Assembly (NCBI GenBank): GCA_004151065.3
Contig: NWUY0300028673.1
Location: 36,576 to 50,710 of the forward strand
Reading direction: 5' to 3'
Source: Larix sibirica
Taxonomy: Eukaryota; Streptophyta; Pinopsida; Pinales; Pinaceae
DNA: 14,135 nt
In this document: positions 1 to 6,637 of the stretch, in pieces
How the letters are laid out: each line of letters opens with the position of its first letter
Numbering within the stretch: position 1 is the stretch's first letter
The notes under the pieces: model-generated
Seen by the model: only the letters and a program-made list of their open reading frames with translations
Databases searched by the model: none
What the model was told of the DNA's origin: nothing
Translations under genes and position numbers: made by a program

Positions 1-196
1 ATTCAAACCCCCAATATGAATGGACGTGATATGATATTGCCTCAATAGTGAACCCCCCGTGATTATACTAAGCCTCTATAGCTACTACAACAGCTGAGAC
101 TGCCTCAATTTGTACACATTAAATGTTCCCACAGCATAATCACCTTATTAAGCGTCCCTAAGGAGATATCTTGTTGAAGGTCTAGCTGGAGGAGAC
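1..196. other. AT-rich flank, nothing recognised
   Basis: No repeat, RNA fold or coding-like frame was recognised here. It leads directly into the repeat block that precedes a TATA box and may hold further upstream promoter sequence, but no named element is clear. Confidence 0.4.
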
Positions 197-383
197 CAAT
201 TCTTCACAACCTGAGACAACAATGCATCGTTGCCTTTCACATTACTTGGAATTTGGGAACACTCAATTCTTCACAACCTGGGACAATAATGCATCGCTTC
301 CTTTCACATTACTTGGGAACACTCAATTCTTCACAACCTGAGACAACAATGCATTGTTGCCTTTCACATTACTTGGGAACACT
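197..383 (+). repeat. Three tandem 60-67 bp repeats just upstream of a TATA box
   Basis: Three head-to-tail copies begin at 197, 264 and 324, each opening with CAATTCTTCACAACCTG and closing with GGGAACACT. The first copy is 67 bp because it carries a 7-bp insertion near its end (GGAATTTGGG against GGG); the second and third are exactly 60 bp. Each copy has an ATGCAT core and a CTTTCACATTACTTGG segment. Copies differ at a few positions, for example GAGACAACAAT against GGGACAATAAT, so the array is fairly young but not new. The array ends where the TATA box begins, so the repeats could be a multiplied upstream activating sequence. This is seen in plant promoters and in retrotransposon LTR U3 regions; which applies here is inference. 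Confidence 0.9.
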
Positions 384-420
384 ATATAAGGAGAGAGAGT
401 AGACATCATTTTTACACACA
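383..420 (+). promoter_or_regulatory. Candidate RNA polymerase II core promoter (TATA box and start region)
   Basis: TATATAAG at 383-390 is a canonical plant TATA box. A GA-rich stretch follows, and about 30 bases downstream lies CATTTTTACACACAAACC, where a start site would be expected (about 408-420). The box abuts the 60-bp repeat array upstream and a second repeat array downstream. The transcript is unknown, because no coding frame follows in the next several hundred bases. It may drive a noncoding RNA, a gene with a long leader, or be the promoter inside an old LTR. No paired LTR or primer-binding site was found to support the last option. Confidence 0.45.
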
Positions 421-453
421 AACCAAAACTCTAGATTAAAACTCTATTGAGTA

Positions 454-533
454 ACATCAAAATAGGAGTAGAATATCTCAACTACACATCAAAATAAGAG
501 TATAATATCTCAACCACACATCAAAATAGGAGC
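454..533 (+). repeat. 32-bp tandem repeat in the putative leader
   Basis: Units begin at 454, 486 and 518, two complete and one partial. Each starts ACATCAAAATA(A/G)GAG and continues into AATATCTCAAC. The period is exactly 32 bp with one or two mismatches between units. The array lies about 40-120 bases downstream of the expected start site, so any transcript from the TATA box would contain it near its 5' end. Confidence 0.9.
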
Positions 534-754
534 CAACTAATTGGAAAGAATGTGGAGAAAACATCTCCTATCTAACTAGACCTAACAACTTTAAACTAAG
601 AAACAAACTAGTCACTTAAAACAAACTTTAGAGTCTACATTGCAATGACCAATACATTAGCAATCACAACTTTTTTGTATTATCAATTATCACACATAAT
701 TAAATTATAAACCAAGTAGAAATTAAATAATTCCTAACAATTTTTTTAAATAAA
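534..754. other. AT-rich stretch, nothing recognised
   Basis: No repeat unit, frame or motif stands out. It continues the possible leader of the upstream promoter and ends where the segmental duplication starts. Confidence 0.4.
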
Positions 755-1205
755 AATAAACATTTAATCACACATATAGATAATCAAATATAACAGCAGA
801 GAACACTTGCATATGTGTAAATAAAAAATAATGAATATGGTGCATATTAACTAGAGGTATACGAAGAAGAAGAAAACCTGAATGAAATCTTCTAGAGATA
901 GTGTTGTGGCAATCTTCTATATGAAATTTTCTGGTAGTGTTGTGACAATTTTTTGGAAGTAGTGTTGTGGCAATCTTTTATATAAGTGAAGTGAAATAAA
1001 AGAACTGCATAAACCACAACACAAATATATGAAACATGAATATGTAAAAAACGGAATCTCTTTAAACCAAAGTTGAAAACTACAACAGTAATATGAAAAT
1101 AGCATAATTGAACAATCTAAGATAAAATAAAGCAAGATAAAATGATGGGGAAGCTCATCCAATTAACAAAATGAAATCACCTTGTAGAGTGTGAGCATGA
1201 ACCAA
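755..1205. repeat. Diverged segmental duplication, copy 1
   Basis: Blocks of this segment recur in the same order in 1410-1857: AAATAAACATTTAATCACAC at 755 matches AGATAAACATTCAATCACAC at 1410; ACCACAACACAAATA near 1014 matches ACCACAATACAAATA near 1564; AAAGTTGAAAACTACAA near 1067 matches AAAGTTGAAAGCTACAA near 1616; and TGAAATCACCTT followed by GTGTGAGCAT near 1170 matches the sequence near 1818. The copies lie about 550-655 bp apart and have many indels, so the duplication is old. No coding function is visible in either copy. Confidence 0.7.
900..980. repeat. Irregular triplet of a 16-17 bp motif
   Basis: AGTGTTGTGGCAATCTT occurs at 900 and 961, with a diverged copy (AGTGTTGTGACAATTTT) at 936, so spacings are 36 and 25 bp. 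The flanks share TCTATATGAAAT-like sequence. It is a small decayed minisatellite inside copy 1 of the larger duplication. Confidence 0.7.
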
Positions 1206-1360
1206 ATCGAGACCGATGTCTTAATTCACCCCTTGAACGAGTGTGACATGTGCCTATGTCTTCTTTGATCGAGATGTGATCTCTATGGCTGAATTTATCA
1301 TCACATTTTAAGTTAATCAAACTTTCTACAACTAACACTCTGAAATTAATACCATGTTTG

Positions 1361-1420
1361 TTTGCTGGATAAAAAATGTAAAGATAAATATTTGCTGGAA
1401 AAGAAATATAAAGATAAACA
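1361..1420. repeat. 30-bp tandem duplication
   Basis: Two units, 1361-1390 and 1391-1420, both start TTTGCTGGA and end AAAGATAAA followed by TA or CA. They differ at a few positions. The second unit runs directly into copy 2 of the segmental duplication. Confidence 0.85.
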
Positions 1421-1857
1421 TTCAATCACACATAAGGAATTTGAATAACCAAATATAGCCACACAAATATCTTGGAAATGTAGATATTGTATATATGCTT
1501 TTACTGTATAAAAAAATTGAGTGACCATCTTTCATATTCATGAAATATAATAATATCTACACAAACCACAATACAAATACACAAAAATATAAAATATGGA
1601 TCTGCAAAAAAAACAAAGTTGAAAGCTACAATAATAATATGAAAGTGTGAGCAATAGAACTTAGCTATATATAACAAAAACAAATAGAAAAAAAATGAAA
1701 GCTACAATAATAATATGAAAGTGTGAGCAATAGAATTTAGCTATATATAACAAAAACAAACCAAAAAAAAATGAAAACTACAATAATAATATGAAAGTGT
1801 GATTTCATTCAATTTATGAAATCACCTTCTAAAGTGTAAAGTGTGAGCATTAACTGT
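1410..1857. repeat. Diverged segmental duplication, copy 2
   Basis: This is the partner of the segment at 755-1205, with the shared blocks in the same order. It is longer in its second half because a 76-bp unit has been amplified at 1621-1801. The closing TGAAATCACCTT block is followed by a short internal doubling of AAAGTGT before GAGCAT. Confidence 0.7.
1621..1801. repeat. 76-bp tandem repeat, about 2.4 copies
   Basis: Units begin at 1621, 1697 and 1773, an exact 76-bp period. Each opens GAAA(G/A)CTACAATAATAATA and continues TGAAAGTGTGA. The two complete units contain AGCTATATATAACAAAAAC and end in an A-rich run. Near identity of the units shows this expansion is much younger than the segmental duplication that contains it. 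The parent block at about 1071 has a single diverged copy. Confidence 0.93.
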
Positions 1858-2718
1858 GATTGATTGCTTGAAGATGGAGCAATTGGACAAAGGGCCAGGG
1901 CGTATAATATTGACTCCATATATTGTTTATTGTAAAATGCATCATCCTCTCTATAGCATGCAATCACAGCTTAGATTGAATGCTTGAAAAAAAATCCATA
2001 CATGGTTTATGTGTAATTATAACAAAGCTTGATACTTATTCTAAATTAACAAATAACAAACATCTTTGTAACACTGGAAACTAGAACAACAGATGCCTCA
2101 AAGCATTAGCAAGTAATAATCATGGAGTTTTCAAACTAAAATTTTCAAGTAAGACAGAATGCTTTCTCCTCCCATCCTATAATGTGGGCTATCTCCCAAC
2201 TATCAAGGATTCTTGGACAAATTACATAGTATTGAAATATTTTTTATAATTTTATTTGTTTATTACAAATTTGTGACATAAGCTATTATATCAATTTTGT
2301 AATCATTTTAATGAAAAAAAATCCAGAGAAATCTATGCACTACAATAACAGTGCAGTCATAAATATTAAGGACTTTAAAAGTGCAGTATTCACATGTCAC
2401 TTTCCTTTTGGAAAATCTTAAAATACCAATAAAAAAGCCCAAACAAAAAAGCCCAAACAAAATGAATTCAGAGAACTTAATACAATATTGGAGACCATAG
2501 AGAGGAAATGATAGTAGGTGTTTATGGATTTATTCACAAATATACAGAAGACATGAAATAAAATGGAAATGATTAAAATGCTTTTGTATTTACTTGATTA
2601 TAGGTGTTTTTATTTTGCATCTCCTAGCTTCAGCAAATCTTAAAGTTTATGTATTGAATTTCAAACAAGATAGAAAGAAGCTAAGCTTCAAGTCATTATG
2701 CTTGAAGATAAAATAAAT
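1858..2718. other. AT-rich stretch, nothing recognised
   Basis: This contains poly-A and poly-T runs, a local direct repeat of AAAAAAGCCCAAAC near 2432-2458, and a weak CTTCAAG/CTTGAAG inverted pair near 2687-2706. No coding-like frame, RNA gene or transposon end was recognised. Confidence 0.5.
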
Positions 2719-3345
2719 TGAAATAATTTTTATTTCAACTTAACAATTTAACCTTATAAAACAAACGGTGGAAGAAATCATGACTTCCATTTTGCTTATG
2801 AACTTCTACAGTTATGCTGTAAGGCAGAAAAAATATCGAGATCAGTGGAGCAATATATACTACAAAGATAAACCACTGGAATCTCAACAATGTTTTAATA
2901 AATTATTAAAATATCTTAAAAAATTAAGAAGTGAATAGGTTATGTCATCATTTTTTTTTTTAAACTTCAGATACATTTCAGAATAATGTTCATCAATAAT
3001 CATATTTAACTGCATGTGTCTAGATGAAATAAACTAAATTAACTTAGCAACCTAACCTTATAAAACAAACGGTGGAAGAAATCGTGACTTCCGTTTTGCT
3101 TATTAACTTCTACAGTTGTGTTGTAAGGCAGAAAAATTATGGAGATCAGTGGAGCAATATATACTACTCATATAAACCATTGGAATCTCAACAATGTCTT
3201 AATAAAATATTAAAATATAGTAAATAATTAAGAAGTGAATAGGTTATGTCTCTTTTTTTTTTGTTTAAACTTCAAATGCATTTCAGAATAATGTCCATCA
3301 ATAATCATATTTAAATGCATGCGTCCAGATGAAATAAAATAAACT
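2719..3345. repeat. Tandem duplication with a 304-bp period
   Basis: Two long copies lie head to tail. Anchors are ACCTTATAAAACAAACGGTG at 2751 and 3055, GGCAGAAAAA(A/T)TAT, GATCAGTGGAGCAATATATA, GAATCTCAACAATGT, AAGAAGTGAATAGGTTATGT, a T-run, CATTTCAGAATAATGT, and CATCAATAATCATATTTAA. Copies run at about 2719-3028 and 3029-3345. They differ by scattered substitutions and small indels, including the T-run length. A TTGAAAT/ATTTCAA hairpin sits at the left edge (2718-2738). Neither copy shows terminal inverted repeats or coding sequence, so the unit may be a noncoding transposon fragment or a plain segmental duplication. Confidence 0.92.
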
Positions 3346-3464
3346 AAATAGTCTGTTTCCAGATTAAATTTAAATAGTTTTCAAGTAGCGAATAAATTAA
3401 TTTCTCTATTCAACAGAACTATAGAAATGCATGTTGTAGAAAAAAACCTTAACTGTTAAAACGT

Positions 3465-3990
3465 TATTTACCCCATGATCCGAAGGATAGAATCTGTACA
3501 AGATTTCCCATTGGTGGCAGGCTGCATGACTGTGGCACCTCGACACATTTCCTGGCTGCATGCACCTCGGTGGTAGGCTTCATGTTGCGTGATCGATAAT
3601 GATCTTTTCTGGTCGTTTTCGGTTCTGGACTTTGGCACATTTTGTCTGCTAATTTGGAAGGTGCGGGTAGGAAGAGTTTGAAAAGACTCTGGACCCTCAT
3701 TTAGCTAATAATTTCAATTTCTTCACGGCTCTTTCGGAATCTTTGAATATTTTGGATTTTGACAACGACAGCATCTCGTTTCTCCGAATTTCGCTCTTTT
3801 TAGAATGTCGCTAGATCGAGGGCGTCACAAACCCCAACCCCATACAACTCCAATATTGGAGGGAATTAACTCGTGGTCACTCCATCACTGCTTGTCTGTT
3901 TGTATAAGCCGTAAGAGCTGGTTCTGAGAGTGGTTGTGCAGTGAGAAGTTCGGGTTCGATACTCGAAAGAGGTATATGTCCGCGTTATAT
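3465..3990. promoter_or_regulatory. CpG-retaining island resembling a gene 5' region
   Basis: CpG dinucleotides are far denser here than in the flanks, for example in TTCACGGCTCTTTCGGAATC, CATCTCGTTTCTCCGAATTTC and GTCGCTAGATCGAGGGCGTC. In methylated plant genomes CpG is lost by deamination, so retention suggests unmethylated, possibly promoter or leader, sequence. Direction is uncertain. Read on the minus strand, there is a 25-codon frame (start ATGCTGTCG, about 3771, rich in Lys and Ser), then a 78-codon frame at 3700-3464, and a donor-like ATGGG|GTAAAT at 3472/3471. Read on the plus strand, it sits just upstream of the coding-like remnants from 4.17 kb. A 14-bp palindrome, CTCCAATATTGGAG, lies at 3848-3861. 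Confidence 0.4.
3911..3975 (+). mobile_element. tRNA-like sequence, possible SINE head remnant
   Basis: GGTTCGATACT at 3953-3963 resembles the pol III B box GGTTCGANTCC. The flanking bases form a proper five-pair T arm with a seven-base loop: TCGGG-TTCGATA-CTCGA (3950-3966), four Watson-Crick pairs and one G-T pair. About 34 bases upstream, GCTGGTTCTGAGAGTGG (from 3918) is a poor match to an A box. No full acceptor stem or clean D arm can be drawn, so this is not a working tRNA gene. A degenerate tRNA-derived SINE head is the best reading. The 3' end and target-site duplications were not found. Confidence 0.35.
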
Positions 3991-4165
3991 TTTTGGGGAT
4001 CAAGGGAATATACATAGAAATGATGCATGAAACACAGCCTCAGGAAGTGTGGAGATCATGTTACTCATCATAGCATTCCAACAACAATATTTTATCCAGT
4101 CTTCGCAATATCTTCATGCATGCATGCCACTCGTAATAAGGCAATCTAAACTATTAGTGTAGGCA

Positions 4166-4321
4166 ATGATGCCCTCTTGGAATGTGGAATATCAGGTCAG
4201 ACGTCTTCTTATAATTATCTTGGACACACTAATACATGTTGTTTATGCACTTTGTTTGGAGTTCATAGAAAAACATGCAAACAAGACTGTCATGAGACAT
4301 TGGAGTTCTTATAACCCTTAA
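4166..4321 (+). pseudogene. Unrecognised coding-like frame, 51 residues
   Basis: An ATG-started frame of 51 codons ends in TAA. It begins MMPSWNVEYQVRR, has a hydrophobic stretch at residues 14-32 that could span a membrane or form an amphipathic helix, and ends polar with EKHANK and HWSSYNP. Shorter coding-like bits lie upstream on the same strand, such as an 18-codon frame from 4020. At this length it could be chance. It is listed because it belongs to a run of plus-strand frames leading into the stronger one at 4531. It was not recognised as any known family. Confidence 0.2.
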
Positions 4322-4530
4322 TATTTGGATGAAGTTCATATAACCCCATGAAAATATGATAGCATGCATGCATTTTGTTCCACGTACTTTCTGCTATTTG
4401 CGTTTTCAATTTCAGTATTCAAGTTATTCCCATTTACTCTCCTACGTTTCTACATACCGCGAATGATAACTTCAATCGGTTTTCATGAAATAAGTTCCCA
4501 TGCAGAAGCTTTTAAAATAGAAATTGGTAA

Positions 4531-5151
4531 TGTTGTATCTATGTAAAACATGGACTTTATAATAATAAGGCATCCAAGCATGTCCCTCCAGTTCATTTTC
4601 TTGGATTGGCTTTTTTCCTTCTCGGTAGGAATTCACTGTTTAAACACGTTGTTAAAGACGTGAACCTACAAAACATTTGCTTTAGTTGGTTTGACGTAAA
4701 AATATGGTCAAGTCTTTCTCTCTCAAAGCTAGAAAGTCTCTCCCTTATAAGCCAATATTGCTCCGAGTACGGTAATGATGCTCTCAAGAGATTGATTTTT
4801 ATATATACAAAGATAAAGAAATGGCTTAGCTCATATATTAGAAAATTTAAGGACATGATCATAGAAAAGGATTAGGCAAATGGTATAGCTCAGGGATTAA
4901 CAAATTGTAAGTGCCGGTTTACAGTAAAGTGCCCAAAGAGTTTAAATAGCGAAGGATGCAATGATCCTCCCAAAGGCAGTGCAGATGTTGAATATCTCAA
5001 TGAGAAGGATCTTTGTTTCGTCTCACATTGCCAACATCACTCTAATTGCATCATTGTTTCCAGTGAAGGGGAAAGTTCAAGCACAAAAGCCAAGTCTAGC
5101 TGGGAACATATAGAAGTTGAAGAAAACATTTCTACTGCAATGAACACTTAA
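4531..5151 (+). pseudogene. Decayed coding region or exon, 206 codons with one in-frame stop
   Basis: After a TAA at 4528 the frame is open for 114 codons to a TAG at 4873-4875. It then stays open in the same frame for 91 codons to a TAA at 5149-5151. Two adjacent long frames in register are unlikely by chance in sequence this AT-rich, so this is the best coding candidate in the window. The first part has a hydrophobic patch (HFLGLAFFLLGR, about residues 23-34), a Leu/Ser-rich stretch, and a basic end (TKIKKW, IRKFKDM). The second part is Cys-rich, with seven Cys including CKC and HCQHHSNC, then turns acidic and Ser-rich (EGESSS, EVEEN) as in a disordered tail. The family was not recognised. 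The stop may be a disabling mutation, or a small intron may lie around it: a GTAAGT donor word at 4908-4913 is close by, but no good partner acceptor was found. Confidence 0.4.
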
Positions 5152-5454
5152 ACTTGTAGGTACCTGGTAGCATCCAGCGAATCTTGACAACAAGTCAAAC
5201 ATATACAAAAAGTTTTATGGTTAGAGGAAAACAACAATGTTTTTCTTAAAATTTCATGCTAAAATTCTGCAACATGTTTTCTCAATTACTTCAATTCAAT
5301 TCCTTTAATAGAATTCCTTTCGTTTAATAGCATGTCAGGTGCACTAGGCATAAATTTCACATGATATATGAGATTTAGAATTTAAGAACAGACCGGAATT
5401 GGTAAGTCGTATCTTGCAATTGAAGAATCTAGTCGGTTTTATGACATAATGCAG
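5152..5454 (+). other. Putative intron or spacer within the decayed gene
   Basis: This is AT-rich with no coding-like frame. It contains a strong donor-like GTAAGT at 5402-5407 and ends in an acceptor-like ATAATGCAG at 5446-5454. It fits an intron between coding remnants, but splicing is inferred from motifs only. Confidence 0.25.
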
Positions 5455-5517
5455 GAGTTCCAATTTATATTGTTGTCAGATCAGCTTTTAGAAAAAGCAT
5501 ATGTTAAGTTATGGTGA
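5455..5517 (+). pseudogene. Short exon-like frame after a splice acceptor
   Basis: Directly after the acceptor-like ATAATGCAG there are 20 sense codons (EFQFILLSDQLLEKAYVKLW) followed by TGA. The peptide has normal protein composition and would form an amphipathic helix. It is very short and could be chance. The support is its position between larger plus-strand remnants and the acceptor in front of it. Frame continuity with the 4531-5151 segment cannot be shown. Confidence 0.15.
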
Positions 5518-5823
5518 TCACTATAACAACAAGAATGTAAGCTCTGTTTAGGAAAGGAATTTCTCATAGCCAACAATTTAACCATCACACTAACACAGTA
5601 ATCAACCAGAGATATCCCGAGCATGTGAAATAGAACAAACAGACTCCAATATAGGTTTCTCTATGCTTATTGACGAAATCGAATACCTGAAAATCCAATG
5701 TAATATGGTAAGCATTGAGGAGTTACATAGAATAGTTACAGTCATTTTAGAAGGACATTTTTTATGTTTTTTCTTAAAATTACAATAAGCAGAAGACAGT
5801 ATATTTTTTACCATCTCATTCAG

Positions 5824-5878
5824 CAGTTCAGAAGCAGTTGGCTTCCATGACACGAAAGTCAAATTTGCGTCCCAATAG
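5824..5878 (+). pseudogene. Short exon-like frame after a polypyrimidine acceptor
   Basis: TATTTTTTACCATCTCATTCAG, a good plant 3' splice site, ends at 5823. The frame that follows gives SSEAVGFHDTKVKFASQ and then TAG at 5876-5878. Its antisense is also open, within a 93-codon minus-strand frame at 5883-5602, so strand is not certain. It is listed as a possible further exon of the decayed plus-strand gene. Confidence 0.15.
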
Positions 5879-5950
5879 ACCATACAAAATAGTCAGAATG
5901 AATGAATGCCGACATTAAACAAGATGTCCAAATCATAATCATATACCTGC

Positions 5951-6264
5951 AGGCTTGTAAGCCTGAGTGAAGAACTGGGGAAGAGGATGTTGGACCAATT
6001 CCTGAATTCACAGAAGAAGGATTGTCAGTGTGCCAAGAGAATTAGATTGACGCCCAGATCCATGTGCAGAAGAAGGATTGTCATTGTGCCAAGAGCATTA
6101 TCTTGACACCTGACTTCATGTGTAGTGATTCTTCTTGGCACCATGAAGACGAGCGAGACATTCAAGATTACAATGAGCAAGACCAACATGCCATTATCCA
6201 TGGGGATTCCAATTATAGGCCATCGAATAGCAACCATTTTTTATATCTTCCAACCCATGCATAG
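5951..6264 (+). pseudogene. Coding-like segment whose frame is broken by a 56-bp duplication
   Basis: After an acceptor-like ACCTGCAG (ending 5950), one frame reads LVSLSEELGKRMLDQFLNS and enters the first copy of a 56-bp repeat as QKKDCQCAK. The second copy of the same words (QKKDCHCAK) lies in a different frame, because 56 is not a multiple of three. That second frame continues as an acidic, Asp/His/Asn-rich stretch (HHEDERDIQDYNEQDQH) to a TAG at 6262-6264. If one repeat copy is disregarded the two frames are in register, so the duplication looks like a disabling mutation of a formerly continuous exon. The antisense strand is also open over 6025-6237, which lowers certainty. The family was not recognised. 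Confidence 0.35.
6011..6122. repeat. 56-bp tandem duplication
   Basis: Units 6011-6066 and 6067-6122 both start CAGAAGAAGGATTGTCA and end TCATGTG or CCATGTG. They share GTGCCAAGAG and TTGAC in the middle and differ at roughly ten positions. On the minus strand each unit gives a pyrimidine-rich CCTTCTTCTG tract, so the duplication would also double a potential splice-acceptor tract for any antisense transcript. Confidence 0.92.
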
Positions 6265-6277
6265 CCTCCAGGACTAA

Positions 6278-6637
6278 ACCAGGAAACCACGACAGCACAA
6301 TAGCGGCAAGCTACAGGTGGAGGACGATGTAGCTCAGCAAGAGGACATGCAGCTTGGACCATCAACAAGTGGAGGATGGAAGATTGGACGGTAGGATAGC
6401 CTCATAGTCTTGACCATTAGAACTTAGGATAACCTCGGGAAAAGGCCGAATAAGGCTTTTAATATGGCGATTGGTCAGAAGCAGAAATTACTTCAAAAAA
6501 TTAGGATAAAATACATCATTTTTTGTGTGAAAACTAATGAAAATAAGGGCAAGCCCGTTTCTATAATCGCTGCTGTTTCGCAAGCTAAGCAAGAACTAAT
6601 AAGGGAAACTCTGTATACTTTTGCAAAAAATTTATAA
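6278..6637 (+). pseudogene. Coding-like frame with two internal stops
   Basis: From 6278 a single frame runs 120 codons to TAA at 6635-6637, with only two internal TAG codons (6392-6394 and 6425-6427). The first 38 codons are acidic and Gly-rich (VEDDVAQQEDMQLGPSTSGG). The last 69 are Lys/Gln-rich with a hydrophobic core (QKQKLLQKIRIKY, VSIIAAVSQAKQE). It lies just after the segment ending at 6264 and shares its acidic character, so both may come from one protein. It was not recognised as a family and could still be chance. Confidence 0.3.

Noticed and set aside
197-540. Block called outright as a retrotransposon LTR
   Set aside because: A TATA box and repeats fit an LTR, but no second copy, TG...CA edges, primer-binding site or polypurine tract could be found in the window.
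917-1683. Minus-strand frames of 60-82 codons
   Set aside because: They lie in the AT-rich duplicated segment, translate to Phe/Tyr/Ile/Cys-rich peptides, and their number matches chance expectation.
3464-3700. 78-codon minus-strand frame as a protein gene
   Set aside because: No family was recognised, and another small frame starts upstream on the same strand. The CpG content alone can explain fewer stops. It is kept only as part of the CpG-island description.
4364-4546. 60-codon plus-strand frame
   Set aside because: Chance length with low-complexity hydrophobic start. Only its end looks coding-like, and it overlaps the stronger frame that opens at 4531.
4593-4862. 89-codon minus-strand frame
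   Set aside because: It is antisense to the better plus-strand frame at 4531-4872, which continues in register for another 91 codons.
4884-4930. tRNA A-box-like TAGCTCAGGG at 4886 (also TAGCTCAG at 6330)
   Set aside because: No acceptable B box follows (GGTTTACAG only), and no acceptor stem or cloverleaf can be drawn.
6025-6237. 70-codon hydrophobic minus-strand frame
   Set aside because: It crosses the 56-bp duplication and is antisense to a plausible acidic plus-strand frame. Complementing acidic codons tends to give Leu/Val/Ile-rich reading.
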